Origin: Phycisphaerae bacterium
Lineage (GTDB): Bacteria > Planctomycetota > Phycisphaerae > Phycisphaerales > SM1A02
NCBI GenBank assembly: GCA_016795065.1
Contig: JAEUIU010000002.1
Location: 124,001 to 188,000, forward strand
Reading direction: 5' to 3'
DNA: 64,000 nt
The position numbers and the translations under genes were made by a program. This document shows, piece by piece, positions 51,287 to 59,210 of the stretch. The notes beneath the pieces are model-generated. The model ran no database searches. It was given only the letters and a program-made list of their open reading frames with translations, and was not told the origin of the DNA. Position 1 is the first letter of the stretch. The number at the start of each line of letters is the position of its first letter.

Positions 51287-52828
51287 CTACTGCGCTTCGC
51301 CGAAGAGGTCGAATGTCCCAGAGCCGGCTGCGGGACCGCGTCCCTTCGGGCTCGACACACCTGTCGGGCGACTCGGTCGAGCCGGCAATGCCCCGTGTTC
51401 TTCCACGCGCGAACGCACGGTGCCATCCACAAGTCTGGTTTCGAGCAAGGTTCCGGTCGGCGCGTCGGCGACGTGGCGCACCAATCGCCCGTCCGTGGTC
51501 ATCGTGTAGGAGTACCCCCGGGCAAGCACCCGCTCAGGCGCGACCGCCTCGAGTTGGCGGCGCATCGATTCGGTCCGCTCGGCCGCCCGACGGAGCCGTT
51601 CGAACGCCGCCCGCTCCAGTCGGCGGGCCTGGTCGGCCAGGTCCTGCCGGGCGCGTGCCATGGTGAGCGCCGGTCGAAGGCTCTCCAACATCGTGCGGCC
51701 CCGCTCGAGGGCGCCTCGTCCAACCACTACACGCGACTGAGTCGCCCGTACCAGGCGCTGCCTGACCTCCTCAAGGCGGCGGCGGCGTTCCACCAGCGGC
51801 GCCAGCGGCGAGCGCAGGAAGGCATGCCGGGCCGTGCGGGCCAACAGCTCGCGCCGTTCACGCACTGAGCGGCGAAGCGAACTCACCAGGCGATCAGCAA
51901 GCGACTCGACCTGTTCGGCAAGCTCTGCCCGATCAGGAGTCAAAAGCATCATCGCCTGGGTCGGCGTCGACGCCCGACGGTCCGCGACCAGTTCCACGAT
52001 GGTCGTGTCCGACTCGTGACCGATGGCCGCGACGATCGGAACGCGTCGACGGGCGAAGACGGCATCGGCGACCTCGCGTTCGTTGAAGGCCCAGAGGTCC
52101 TCGATCGAACCGCCGCCGCGGGTGACGAGGATCGCGTCGATACCCAATGCTGCCGCGTGCCTGTCTAGGAGTGTCACCGCCCGGGCGACCTCCTTCGCCG
52201 ATCCGTCGCCCTGCACGCGGACGTCGACCAATACCAGCCCCACCGCAGGACAGCGATGGGCGGCGGTGCGCAGGCAATCGTGGATCGCCGCACCGGTCGC
52301 GCTGGTGACAATCGCCACGCGGCGCGGGAAACTCGGCAGCGGCCGCTTGCGGGATTCCTCGAAGTAGCCAAGGCCACGCAGCTCGCGGCAGAGGGCTTCG
52401 TAGCGCTCTTGCAGCGACCCGACGCCCACACGTTCGATCGATCGCACATAGAACTGGGCCCGCCCCTGCTTGGCGAAGAACGAGACGCTGCCGGTGGCGA
52501 CGACCGCATCGCCCTCTTTCGGCGTCCAGCCGACTCGTCGGGCCTGTTCCTGCCACATCGCACAACCGACCACGGCTCCCTCGTCCTTGAGCGAGAAGTA
52601 CCAATGCCCCTTGTCGAGGAAGTTCGAGATCTCGCCGCGCACGCGAATCGGGTCGCCCAGCGACTCCAGCGCACCCTTGATGCGGGCCGCCAACTGCGTG
52701 ACGGACTCGCTCGGCGGACCGTTCGCGGGGCGCGGCGGGTCGCCGCCCGTGCCATGTGCGCTCCCGCTGCCGCCCGCCCCGCCGAACAGGCGCATCGCAT
52801 CGCTGAAGCTCACCGTTCGTCGTGCCAC
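51287..52828 (-). CDS. xseA: Exodeoxyribonuclease VII large subunit
   Basis: 513 residues from GTG 52828. An N-terminal OB fold (IRVRGEISNFLDKGHWYFSLKDEGAVVGCAMW) precedes the catalytic core with the family motifs RVAIVTSATGAAIHDCL, GGGSIEDLWAFNEREVADAV and AAIGHESDTTIVELVADRRASTPTQA. A long C-terminal coiled coil follows. Exo VII degrades single-stranded DNA from both ends. The start is set by the 22-bp gap to divergent recG: a TATAGT box lies 7 nt upstream, with no ribosome-binding site. Confidence 0.95.
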   Translation of the reverse strand: MARRTVSFSDAMRLFGGAGGSGSAHGTGGDPPRPANGPPSESVTQLAARIKGALESLGDPIRVRGEISNFLDKGHWYFSLKDEGAVVGCAMWQEQARRVGWTPKEGDAVVATGSVSFFAKQGRAQFYVRSIERVGVGSLQERYEALCRELRGLGYFEESRKRPLPSFPRRVAIVTSATGAAIHDCLRTAAHRCPAVGLVLVDVRVQGDGSAKEVARAVTLLDRHAAALGIDAILVTRGGGSIEDLWAFNEREVADAVFARRRVPIVAAIGHESDTTIVELVADRRASTPTQAMMLLTPDRAELAEQVESLADRLVSSLRRSVRERRELLARTARHAFLRSPLAPLVERRRRLEEVRQRLVRATQSRVVVGRGALERGRTMLESLRPALTMARARQDLADQARRLERAAFERLRRAAERTESMRRQLEAVAPERVLARGYSYTMTTDGRLVRHVADAPTGTLLETRLVDGTVRSRVEEHGALPARPSRPTGVSSPKGRGPAAGSGTFDLFGEAQ

Positions 52829-52835
52829 GCGATCC

Positions 52836-52843
52836 ACTATATT
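52836..52843. promoter_or_regulatory. Overlapping bidirectional -10 boxes of xseA and recG
   Basis: The octamer ACTATATT supplies TATATT on the plus strand (52838-52843) and TATAGT on the minus strand (52841-52836). Each box ends exactly 7 nt before a GTG start (recG 52851, xseA 52828). Both transcripts would begin on or next to their start codons, and polymerases could not bind both ways at once. Confidence 0.65.
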
Positions 52844-52850
52844 CGCTTCC

Positions 52851-55004
52851 GTGGCCGAGGAACCGATCAGACTCTCCTCCGACGTCGGCACCCTGCCCGG
52901 CATCGGTCCGCGCTCGCGGCCGCACTTTGTGCATTTGGGCATCGCGACCGTCGGTGACCTCATCAAGCACCTGCCGCTTCGCTACGCCCGGCACTTGGAC
53001 GAGAGCTCGATCCGCGACGCCGACCAGCTCGTCCCCATGCAGGACGGTGCGAAGTCGCAAGGCGTCATCGCAGTGCGCGGAGAAATCGCGGCTTTGCGGG
53101 CGCCGCCCGGACCGCAGCGTGGCGGCCGCTCGCGGATCGAGGCGACGCTCGAGGACGACTCGGGCCGCGTGCGTTTGGTCTGGTTCAACGCCCCATGGCT
53201 CAAGCAGAAGCTCCATCCGGGCTCCCGCGGCCTGGCCCAAGGCGAGGCCAAGCGCTTCCACGGCTACTTGGAGATGATCAACCCCAAGTGGACGCCGCTT
53301 GAGGAGGACGAGGCCCCCTCGGCCGTCACCGCCGCGTTGCGGCCGGTCTATCCGGCGAGTGAGGACCTCTCGAGCCAGAAGATCGAGAAGGCCGTCGCGG
53401 CCATCCTCGACAGCGCCGTCCCCCTCATCGTCGACGCCCTTCCCGAGCCGATCCGCCACGCCCGCGGGCTCCTTCCGCTGGGCGAAAGCTATCGGCGAAT
53501 GCATCGACCGAGCTCCGAGGCGGAAGCGAAGGAAGCTCGCCATCGCCTTGCCTACGACGAACTCTTCCTCCTGCAGTTGGGGGTGATGCTGAAACGATGG
53601 CACCTGCGAACGACCGCCAGCGCCACGGCCCTGGCGATGTCCGCAACGATTGACGAACGCATTCGTCGACGACTCCCCTTCACGCTGACGCCCGACCAGA
53701 GTCGCGTCTGTGCGGAGATCGCGAAGGACCTGGGGCAAACGACGCCGATGAACCGCTTGCTGCAGGGCGACGTCGGCAGCGGCAAGACCGCGGTCGCGGC
53801 GTACGCGATGCTGACCGCCGCCGCCCACGGCGCCCAGGCCGCCCTGCTCGCCCCGACCGAGATCCTCGCCGAGCAGCACGTCACGAATCTCCGGGCCATG
53901 CTCGCATCGAGCGACGTGCGGATCGAGCTCTTCACCGGCGGACGCAAGACGAAGGAACGAGCCGCGGCGCTCGAACGGCTGGCAGCGGGCGAGGTGGACC
54001 TGGCGATCGGCACCCATGCGCTCCTCGCCGAGGGCGTGCACTTCAAGAACCTCGCCGTCGTCGTGATCGACGAGCAGCATCGCTTCGGCGTCGCCCAGCG
54101 AGCGGTGCTTCGCGAACGCTCCTCGCGCCGCGAGGGCGAGAAGGCCCAAAGTCCGCACGTCCTGGTCATGACGGCGACGCCCATCCCGCGCACGCTGGCC
54201 CTGACGGTCTTCGGCGATCTCGACGTCTCGACGATTCGCCACGGCCCGCCCGGCCGTTCGCCGGTGACCACGAAATGGGTGCCGCCGCAGGCCGCGGGCG
54301 AGGTCTACCGCTGGCTCGCCCCGAAACTCGCCGCGGGCGAACGTGCCTTCATCGTCGTGCCGGCGATTGATCCACAGGGCCCGGACACCGAGATGGTCCT
54401 GGCCGATGTGCAGACGCATCTGGAGATGCTCAGCCGCGGCCCGCTCGCCGGACACCGCCTCGCGGCGATGCATGGCCGACTGCCAGCCGCTGAGCGCGAT
54501 GAGGTCATGGGTCGCTTTCGACGGGGAGAGCTGGACGCGATCGTGGCCACCACCGTGATCGAGGTCGGCGTCGATGTCCCCGAAGCGACGGTCATGATCG
54601 TCGAGCACGCCGAGCGATTCGGCCTCGCCCAGCTTCACCAGTTGCGCGGCCGTGTCGGGCGCGGCTCGCAACCGGGCACGTGCATCCTGATCGGCGAGGC
54701 GGTCACCGACGAGGCCCAACGGCGGCTTCAGGCCCTCGTCGACACCACCGACGGTTTCCGTGTTGCCGAGATGGACCTTGAGATCCGCGGACCCGGCGAA
54801 TTGGTCGGGGCCCGCCAATCGGGCCTCCCGCCCTTCCGCGTGGCCGACCTGATGGCCGATCTGGACCTCCTCCGCCTCGCCCGCCAAGATGCATCGGAGC
54901 TGGTGGCGGGCGACCCGGCATTGACCCGGCCTGAACACCAACTCATCCGAAAGAAACTCCTGCACAGCTACGGCGAGGCCCTCGGCCTTGCGGATGTCGG
55001 CTGA
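52851..55004 (+). CDS. recG: ATP-dependent DNA helicase RecG
   Basis: 717 residues from GTG 52851. The N-terminal wedge/OB domain (about 1-250) carries LPGIGPRSRPHFVHLGIATVGDLIKHLPLRYA. Helicase motifs follow: NRLLQGDVGSGKT (Walker A), LLAPTEILAEQH, VVIDEQHRFGV (DEQH box), MTATPIPRTLALT and the C-terminal TVIEVGVDVPEATVMIVEHAERFGLAQLHQLRGRVGRG. RecG remodels stalled forks and branched DNA. polX follows 23 bp downstream on the same strand, forming a repair operon facing xseAB. Confidence 0.96.
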   Translation: MAEEPIRLSSDVGTLPGIGPRSRPHFVHLGIATVGDLIKHLPLRYARHLDESSIRDADQLVPMQDGAKSQGVIAVRGEIAALRAPPGPQRGGRSRIEATLEDDSGRVRLVWFNAPWLKQKLHPGSRGLAQGEAKRFHGYLEMINPKWTPLEEDEAPSAVTAALRPVYPASEDLSSQKIEKAVAAILDSAVPLIVDALPEPIRHARGLLPLGESYRRMHRPSSEAEAKEARHRLAYDELFLLQLGVMLKRWHLRTTASATALAMSATIDERIRRRLPFTLTPDQSRVCAEIAKDLGQTTPMNRLLQGDVGSGKTAVAAYAMLTAAAHGAQAALLAPTEILAEQHVTNLRAMLASSDVRIELFTGGRKTKERAAALERLAAGEVDLAIGTHALLAEGVHFKNLAVVVIDEQHRFGVAQRAVLRERSSRREGEKAQSPHVLVMTATPIPRTLALTVFGDLDVSTIRHGPPGRSPVTTKWVPPQAAGEVYRWLAPKLAAGERAFIVVPAIDPQGPDTEMVLADVQTHLEMLSRGPLAGHRLAAMHGRLPAAERDEVMGRFRRGELDAIVATTVIEVGVDVPEATVMIVEHAERFGLAQLHQLRGRVGRGSQPGTCILIGEAVTDEAQRRLQALVDTTDGFRVAEMDLEIRGPGELVGARQSGLPPFRVADLMADLDLLRLARQDASELVAGDPALTRPEHQLIRKKLLHSYGEALGLADVG

Positions 55005-55027
55005 CGAACCGAGGCAACGAGCACCCC

Positions 55028-56764
55028 ATGGCCAGCAACGCAGACCTGAGTGCCCTCTTCGAGGAATTCGCCTCGATCCTGGAGATCCTCGGGGCGAACA
55101 AGTTCAAGGTGATCGCGTTCCAGAAGGTCGCCCGCGCCCTGGACGCGATGGCCGACGACGCGGCAACGCTGGCCGCCACCAAGGGCGCTCTCGAGGCGAT
55201 CGAGGGAATCGGGGCGTCGAGCGCCGCAAAGATCCGCGAGTATGTCGAGACTGGCACGATCGCAGAGCTGGATGAGCTCCGCTTCCAGGTGCCGCCGGGG
55301 TTGCGCGAACTGTTAGGGATCTCCGGCATCGGACCGAAGACGATCTCCCTCCTCTGGAAGGAACGGGGCGTCACCGACAAGACCACGCTGAAGGCCAAGC
55401 TCGCCACAGGCGAACTCGCCGGCATCAAGGGGTTCGGCGAGAAGAAGCTGCAGAACATCGCCGAGGCCCTGACCCTCGCCGAACAGTCCGCGGGGCGCAT
55501 CCGCCTTGGAGCGGCCCTCCCGATCGCCGAGGCGGTCGTGGAGCGGATGGAGCGCGTTCCGGGTGTCCAGCGCGTCGCCTACGCCGGCAGCCTGCGCCGC
55601 GGCAAGGAGACGATCGGCGACGTCGACATCCTCTGCGCCTCGAGTGACCCGCCCTCGGCCCACGCGGTGTTTCGGTCGATGCCGGAGATCGTCAAGGTGC
55701 TCGTTTCGGGCGACACCAAGACGAGCGTCATCACGAGCCGCGGCGTGCAGATCGACCTGCGCACCCTACCGCTGGCCAGCTTCGGCGCAGCCCTCATGTA
55801 CTTCACCGGCAGCAAGGAACACAACGTCCGCCTGCGCGAACGGGCGATCTCGATGGGCTACCGCCTCAACGAGTACGGCCTCTTCGTCGACGACGGCAAG
55901 GAAGGCCCGCAGCACCGCGGGATTGAGCCGGTCGTCAGCGCGACTGAAGAGGAGGTCTTTGCGAAGCTCGGGCTTCCGTGGGTGCCCCCCGAGTTGCGCG
56001 AGGACCGGGGCGAACTCGCCCAGGCGATGCCGAAGCTCATCGAGCTCGGCGACCTCAAGGCCGAGCTCCACGCCCACACCCGGGCGAGCGACGGCTCGAT
56101 GACCATCGACGAGCTGATCCTCGCCGCCCAGGCGAAGGGCTTCCACACCGTCGCGATCACCGATCACTCGAAATCAAGCTTCCAGGCCAACGGCCTCTCC
56201 CCGGAGCGGCTGCGTGAGCACATCAAGGCCGTCCACGAGGCCGCGGCACGCCATCCCACCATGACCGTTCTCGCCGGCAGCGAGGTCGACATCCTCATCG
56301 ATGGGCGACTCGACTACGAGGACGAACTGTTAGGTAAGCTCGACATCGTCGTGGCCAGTCCGCACGCCTCGCTCCGACAGGAGACGGCGGTGGCCATGAA
56401 GCGATTGCTCAAGGCGATCGAGCATCCCTCGGTGCGAATCCTCGGCCACCCGAGCGGCCGGATCGTGAACGGACGAAGCGGACTCGATCTGGACGTCCGG
56501 GAGCTGGTGGCCGCCGCGAAGGAACACGACGTTGCCCTGGAGATCAACGCCAACCCGCTTCGGCTGGACCTCCGGGACAGCCACGTAAAGGCGGCGATGG
56601 AGGGCGGTGCGCTCCTGGCGATCAACTGCGACAGCCACGAGCGCGACAACCTCGACCTCGCCCGCTATGGCGTCCTGACCGGCCGGCGCGGATGGCTGAC
56701 CGCGGAGCGTTGCGTGAACACCTGGGACCGTGAGCGGCTCCGCCGCTGGCTCAAGCGAGGGTGA
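55028..56764 (+). CDS. polX: DNA polymerase/3'-5' exonuclease PolX
   Basis: 578 residues. Helix-hairpin-helix segments (LEAIEGIGASSAAKI, ELLGISGIGPKTI, IKGFGEKKLQNIAEA) precede the family X palm with AGSLRRGKETIGDVDIL (catalytic aspartates GDVD). The C-terminal PHP domain has metal motifs ELHAHTRASDGSM, VAITDHS, GSEVDI, VVASPHASL, LGHPSGR and NCDSHERDN. This pairing fills gaps and proofreads in bacterial base-excision repair. It contains two copies of the 12-mer CGAACTGTTAGG (55306 and 56323), each spelling Glu-Leu-Leu-Gly. Confidence 0.95.
   Translation: MASNADLSALFEEFASILEILGANKFKVIAFQKVARALDAMADDAATLAATKGALEAIEGIGASSAAKIREYVETGTIAELDELRFQVPPGLRELLGISGIGPKTISLLWKERGVTDKTTLKAKLATGELAGIKGFGEKKLQNIAEALTLAEQSAGRIRLGAALPIAEAVVERMERVPGVQRVAYAGSLRRGKETIGDVDILCASSDPPSAHAVFRSMPEIVKVLVSGDTKTSVITSRGVQIDLRTLPLASFGAALMYFTGSKEHNVRLRERAISMGYRLNEYGLFVDDGKEGPQHRGIEPVVSATEEEVFAKLGLPWVPPELREDRGELAQAMPKLIELGDLKAELHAHTRASDGSMTIDELILAAQAKGFHTVAITDHSKSSFQANGLSPERLREHIKAVHEAAARHPTMTVLAGSEVDILIDGRLDYEDELLGKLDIVVASPHASLRQETAVAMKRLLKAIEHPSVRILGHPSGRIVNGRSGLDLDVRELVAAAKEHDVALEINANPLRLDLRDSHVKAAMEGGALLAINCDSHERDNLDLARYGVLTGRRGWLTAERCVNTWDRERLRRWLKRG
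55306..55317 (+). repeat. 12-mer CGAACTGTTAGG, copy 4
   Basis: Inside polX, in the phase GAA CTG TTA GGG (ELLGI of a helix-hairpin-helix motif). Confidence 0.6.
56323..56334 (+). repeat. 12-mer CGAACTGTTAGG, copy 5
   Basis: Inside polX, about 1 kb after copy 4, phase GAA CTG TTA GGT (DELLGKLD). Confidence 0.6.
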
Positions 56765-56767
56765 CCG

Positions 56768-58006
56768 TCATCGCCCGACGGATGTCGCCAACGGCCTGGC
56801 GATCTGGCCGGGTCGCAGCTCCTCGCCCGCTCCCTCGATGAGCGTGCACTGGCTCTTCTTCGCGTCAACGCTCACGACCTCGATGACCGCAAGCATGCGC
56901 TCCGCCTGCCCCAGGCTCTCGCCGGTGTCCGGATCAACGACCTCCATGCCGCCGCCGCGCACCTGAAGGCGCATGCCCGGTTCGAGTCGGCCCGTTCCGC
57001 GGTTCAGCCAGATCGTGTTGCCGTCGACCAGCGCGACCTTGATCGGCGCGACGTTCTCGACGACGGCCCCGACGAGGGCCATCGACATCTCGTCGTCGAG
57101 GGCGATGAGCGTTCCCGATGCGTCCGGGGTCCCGCCGCCGAACATCCGACTCAGTTGGGAGTGGTCGAAGCCGATCCGCAGCGTGTCAGCCCAGGTGATC
57201 GCACCGGTTTGGACATCCAGGAGTCGGGCAGCCACCGACATGCCCGCGTACGAACGCGAGAAGGAGTACCCCGAGGCTTCCACCGTCTGGCTGGTCGTCT
57301 CGAGTCCGGCGGTCTCGATCGAACCGACCAGGAGGAGATCCGCCCCGAGCATCTTGCCGAAGCGGGCCAGCTCCTCGGGCGTCCGACCGTAGAGTTCGAC
57401 GAAGTTCCGCTCCTTGGCGACCTCGTCGATGTGCTGCCGATCGAGGACCGTCAGGACGCCGGTCTGGACCATCCGCTCGGTCGTCTTGTCGGCGAGCGTG
57501 CGGGCGAGGTCAATGCCCTGCACCGGGCTTCCGCCGAAGGAGAAGGTCGAACTGGCCGGACGGAAGGCCATCACCGCGATCGACTTTCGCGTGGCCAGCC
57601 GCGTCTCGAAGATCGCGACGCCGACCAGCGCGCTCACTTCGCGTTCAGGCGCCACGTCCCGCTGCTCGAGAATCGTGACGCGGTCGACCAGCCCTCTGCT
57701 CAAGAGACGGATGTTGGTTGCGATGGAACCGACGGCCAGGTCCGGAGCGGACAGGGCCGCATCGAGGTCGCGCAACGAATCCTCGAAGCGCTGGGTGCGC
57801 GTGGCGTCACCGGCGATCAACGGACCGTTCACGGATCGCGCCGCGTCAGCGATCGCCCGTCGCAGGGCCATCTCCGCGGTCGGTGCCTTCGCCTTCACCT
57901 GCATCTCGACGATCCGGCTCGGCGAACCTGCCGATTGGGCAACAGCGGAACCGATCGACATCATTACGGTCAGCAGGACAACGAGCGTCTGAACGAGTGT
58001 GCGCAC
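56768..58006 (-). CDS. CsgG-like (curli-assembly type) exported protein
   Basis: 412 residues with a Sec signal (VVLLTVMMSIGSAVAQ). The middle (about 140-300) has the CsgG/HfaB-type core: SIAVMAFRPASSTFSFGGSPVQGIDLARTLADKTTERMVQTGVLTVLDRQHIDEV, followed by GADLLLVGSI and AARLLDVQTGAITWADTL. The C-terminal about 100 residues carry a FlgT/LpoB-type beta domain (VNVGAVEN-like, then RGTGRLEPGMRLQVRGGG). CsgG proteins form outer-membrane secretion pores. It lacks a lipobox cysteine, unlike CsgG. Last gene of the COG3014-YcfL-LpoB-CsgG cluster; it converges on polX with 3 bp between. Confidence 0.78.
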   Translation of the reverse strand: MRTLVQTLVVLLTVMMSIGSAVAQSAGSPSRIVEMQVKAKAPTAEMALRRAIADAARSVNGPLIAGDATRTQRFEDSLRDLDAALSAPDLAVGSIATNIRLLSRGLVDRVTILEQRDVAPEREVSALVGVAIFETRLATRKSIAVMAFRPASSTFSFGGSPVQGIDLARTLADKTTERMVQTGVLTVLDRQHIDEVAKERNFVELYGRTPEELARFGKMLGADLLLVGSIETAGLETTSQTVEASGYSFSRSYAGMSVAARLLDVQTGAITWADTLRIGFDHSQLSRMFGGGTPDASGTLIALDDEMSMALVGAVVENVAPIKVALVDGNTIWLNRGTGRLEPGMRLQVRGGGMEVVDPDTGESLGQAERMLAVIEVVSVDAKKSQCTLIEGAGEELRPGQIARPLATSVGR

Positions 58007-58079
58007 GGGAGAACCTCCGGAAGTCGATGTCTCAACATTCGCGCCGCATGCGCGGTCCGTCGTGGCTGACCCGCGGTCG

Positions 58080-58700
58080 TTACTGCACCTTCCCGACGGT
58101 GTTCGAGAAGCCTTCCCACACCGTCTCGCCGGTGCGAAGGTCGACCACGTACATGCGCATCTCGTAGTTGCGCTGCCGTGCGGTCTGGGTCCGCTGCACC
58201 GCGGAGAGGATCTCGCAGTTGACCGAGAGGTTCGGCACCGACGCCGTCCCCTGGGCGGTCTTCTCCGCGACCTGCTGCTGGTTGAACATCGGGTCGTTGG
58301 TCAGCTCGCGGTTTTCGCGAACCGCCTCGTCGCGGGCGTCCGAGCCGAGCGTGGCCACGAAGCGGACGCGGTTGTCCTTGCGGAGGTTCGAGCGGATCCG
58401 ACCGAGGACCATCTCGGTGTTGATGTCAGGGATCGAGGTCTTGTTCTTCACCGTGCTCACCTGCATGAGCACCGGCTTTTGGTAGTTCTCGAGGTAGCCG
58501 TCGTTGAGCATCTCTTGGGTCAGGCTGTCGGCCCATTCGCGGAGATCGCTGTAGTCAAGCTGGTTCGTCGTGATCGCCTCGGGCCCGGTCGGGTCGATGC
58601 GGCGCGGCGGCGAGTTGCAGCCGCCAAGCGTGGAGACGATCGGGGTAAGCAGCACGGCAGCAGCGAGAGATGTCCAGATCGGGCGGGAGAGCATGTTCAT
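58080..58700 (-). CDS. Penicillin-binding-protein activator LpoB-like lipoprotein
   Basis: 206 residues. Lipoprotein signal with lipobox Cys at about 28 (VSTLGGC). The fold resembles LpoB (PF13036): YSDLREWADSLTQEMLNDGYLENYQKPVLMQVSTVKNKTSIPDINTEMVLGRIRSNLRKDNRVRF, then LSVNCEILSAVQRTQTARQRNYEMRMYVVDLRTGETVWEG. LpoB is an outer-membrane lipoprotein that stimulates the synthase PBP1b in gamma-proteobacteria. GGAG lies seven bases before the ATG. It sits in the middle of a four-gene envelope cluster. Confidence 0.85.
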   Translation of the reverse strand: MNMLSRPIWTSLAAAVLLTPIVSTLGGCNSPPRRIDPTGPEAITTNQLDYSDLREWADSLTQEMLNDGYLENYQKPVLMQVSTVKNKTSIPDINTEMVLGRIRSNLRKDNRVRFVATLGSDARDEAVRENRELTNDPMFNQQQVAEKTAQGTASVPNLSVNCEILSAVQRTQTARQRNYEMRMYVVDLRTGETVWEGFSNTVGKVQ

Positions 58701-58769
58701 TGTGGCTCCGTTGGGGAGTGGCCTTTGGGGGAGTAGCCTGCGGTTCGAAGGGCGATTGGGCGTGGCAGA

Positions 58770-59210
58770 TCACTTGTCCCAAGGACGGATCTCGAGACGC
58801 CAATCGACGGCGTTCTTGGTCGGTGCGAGACCCGGGACTTCCCCGGAAGCGCCTGCGTTCAGTTCGCGCCGCGTCCAGAAGTCGTGGTTGTTGCCGATCT
58901 TCAGGCCCGAGCTGTCGAACCAGGTGAATGCGTACATGTACTGGGCGTTGCCGCCGCTCTTGTTCTGGATGTTGCACTGCACGCGCAACACGCCATCGGG
59001 CGTCTGGCCCACATAACAACTCGTCACGTCCAGCCGACCCTTGAGGAAGGGGTTGGAGATCTTCGAGTCGAACTCGATCGCGTTCGGCCGGGCGTTGGTC
59101 GTCTCGTAGACGTTGCTTGAGTTGCAGCCGCCGAGGTGGGCGGCGATGAGCAGGCCGGAGGCGGCGAGGACAAGGGCGGTCGGGGTGGTGCGTCGCAGAC
59201 GTCGCATCAT
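58770..59210 (-). CDS. YcfL-like (DUF1425) lipoprotein
   Basis: 146 residues with lipobox Cys (LLIAAHLGGC). The compact beta domain GRLDVTSCYVGQTPDGVLRVQCNIQNKSGGNAQYMYAFTWFDSSGLKI matches the YcfL family, which neighbours lpoB in enterobacteria. Two cysteines could form a disulfide. Its function is not established. The start overlaps the stop of the COG3014-like gene (ATGA-type), and LpoB follows 69 bp on. Confidence 0.82.
   Translation of the reverse strand: MMRRLRRTTPTALVLAASGLLIAAHLGGCNSSNVYETTNARPNAIEFDSKISNPFLKGRLDVTSCYVGQTPDGVLRVQCNIQNKSGGNAQYMYAFTWFDSSGLKIGNNHDFWTRRELNAGASGEVPGLAPTKNAVDWRLEIRPWDK

Noticed and set aside
51933-54965. 1010-residue minus-strand open frame
   Set aside because: It is antisense to recG and out of frame with xseA. 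Its C-terminal part is only a frame-shifted reading of xseA.
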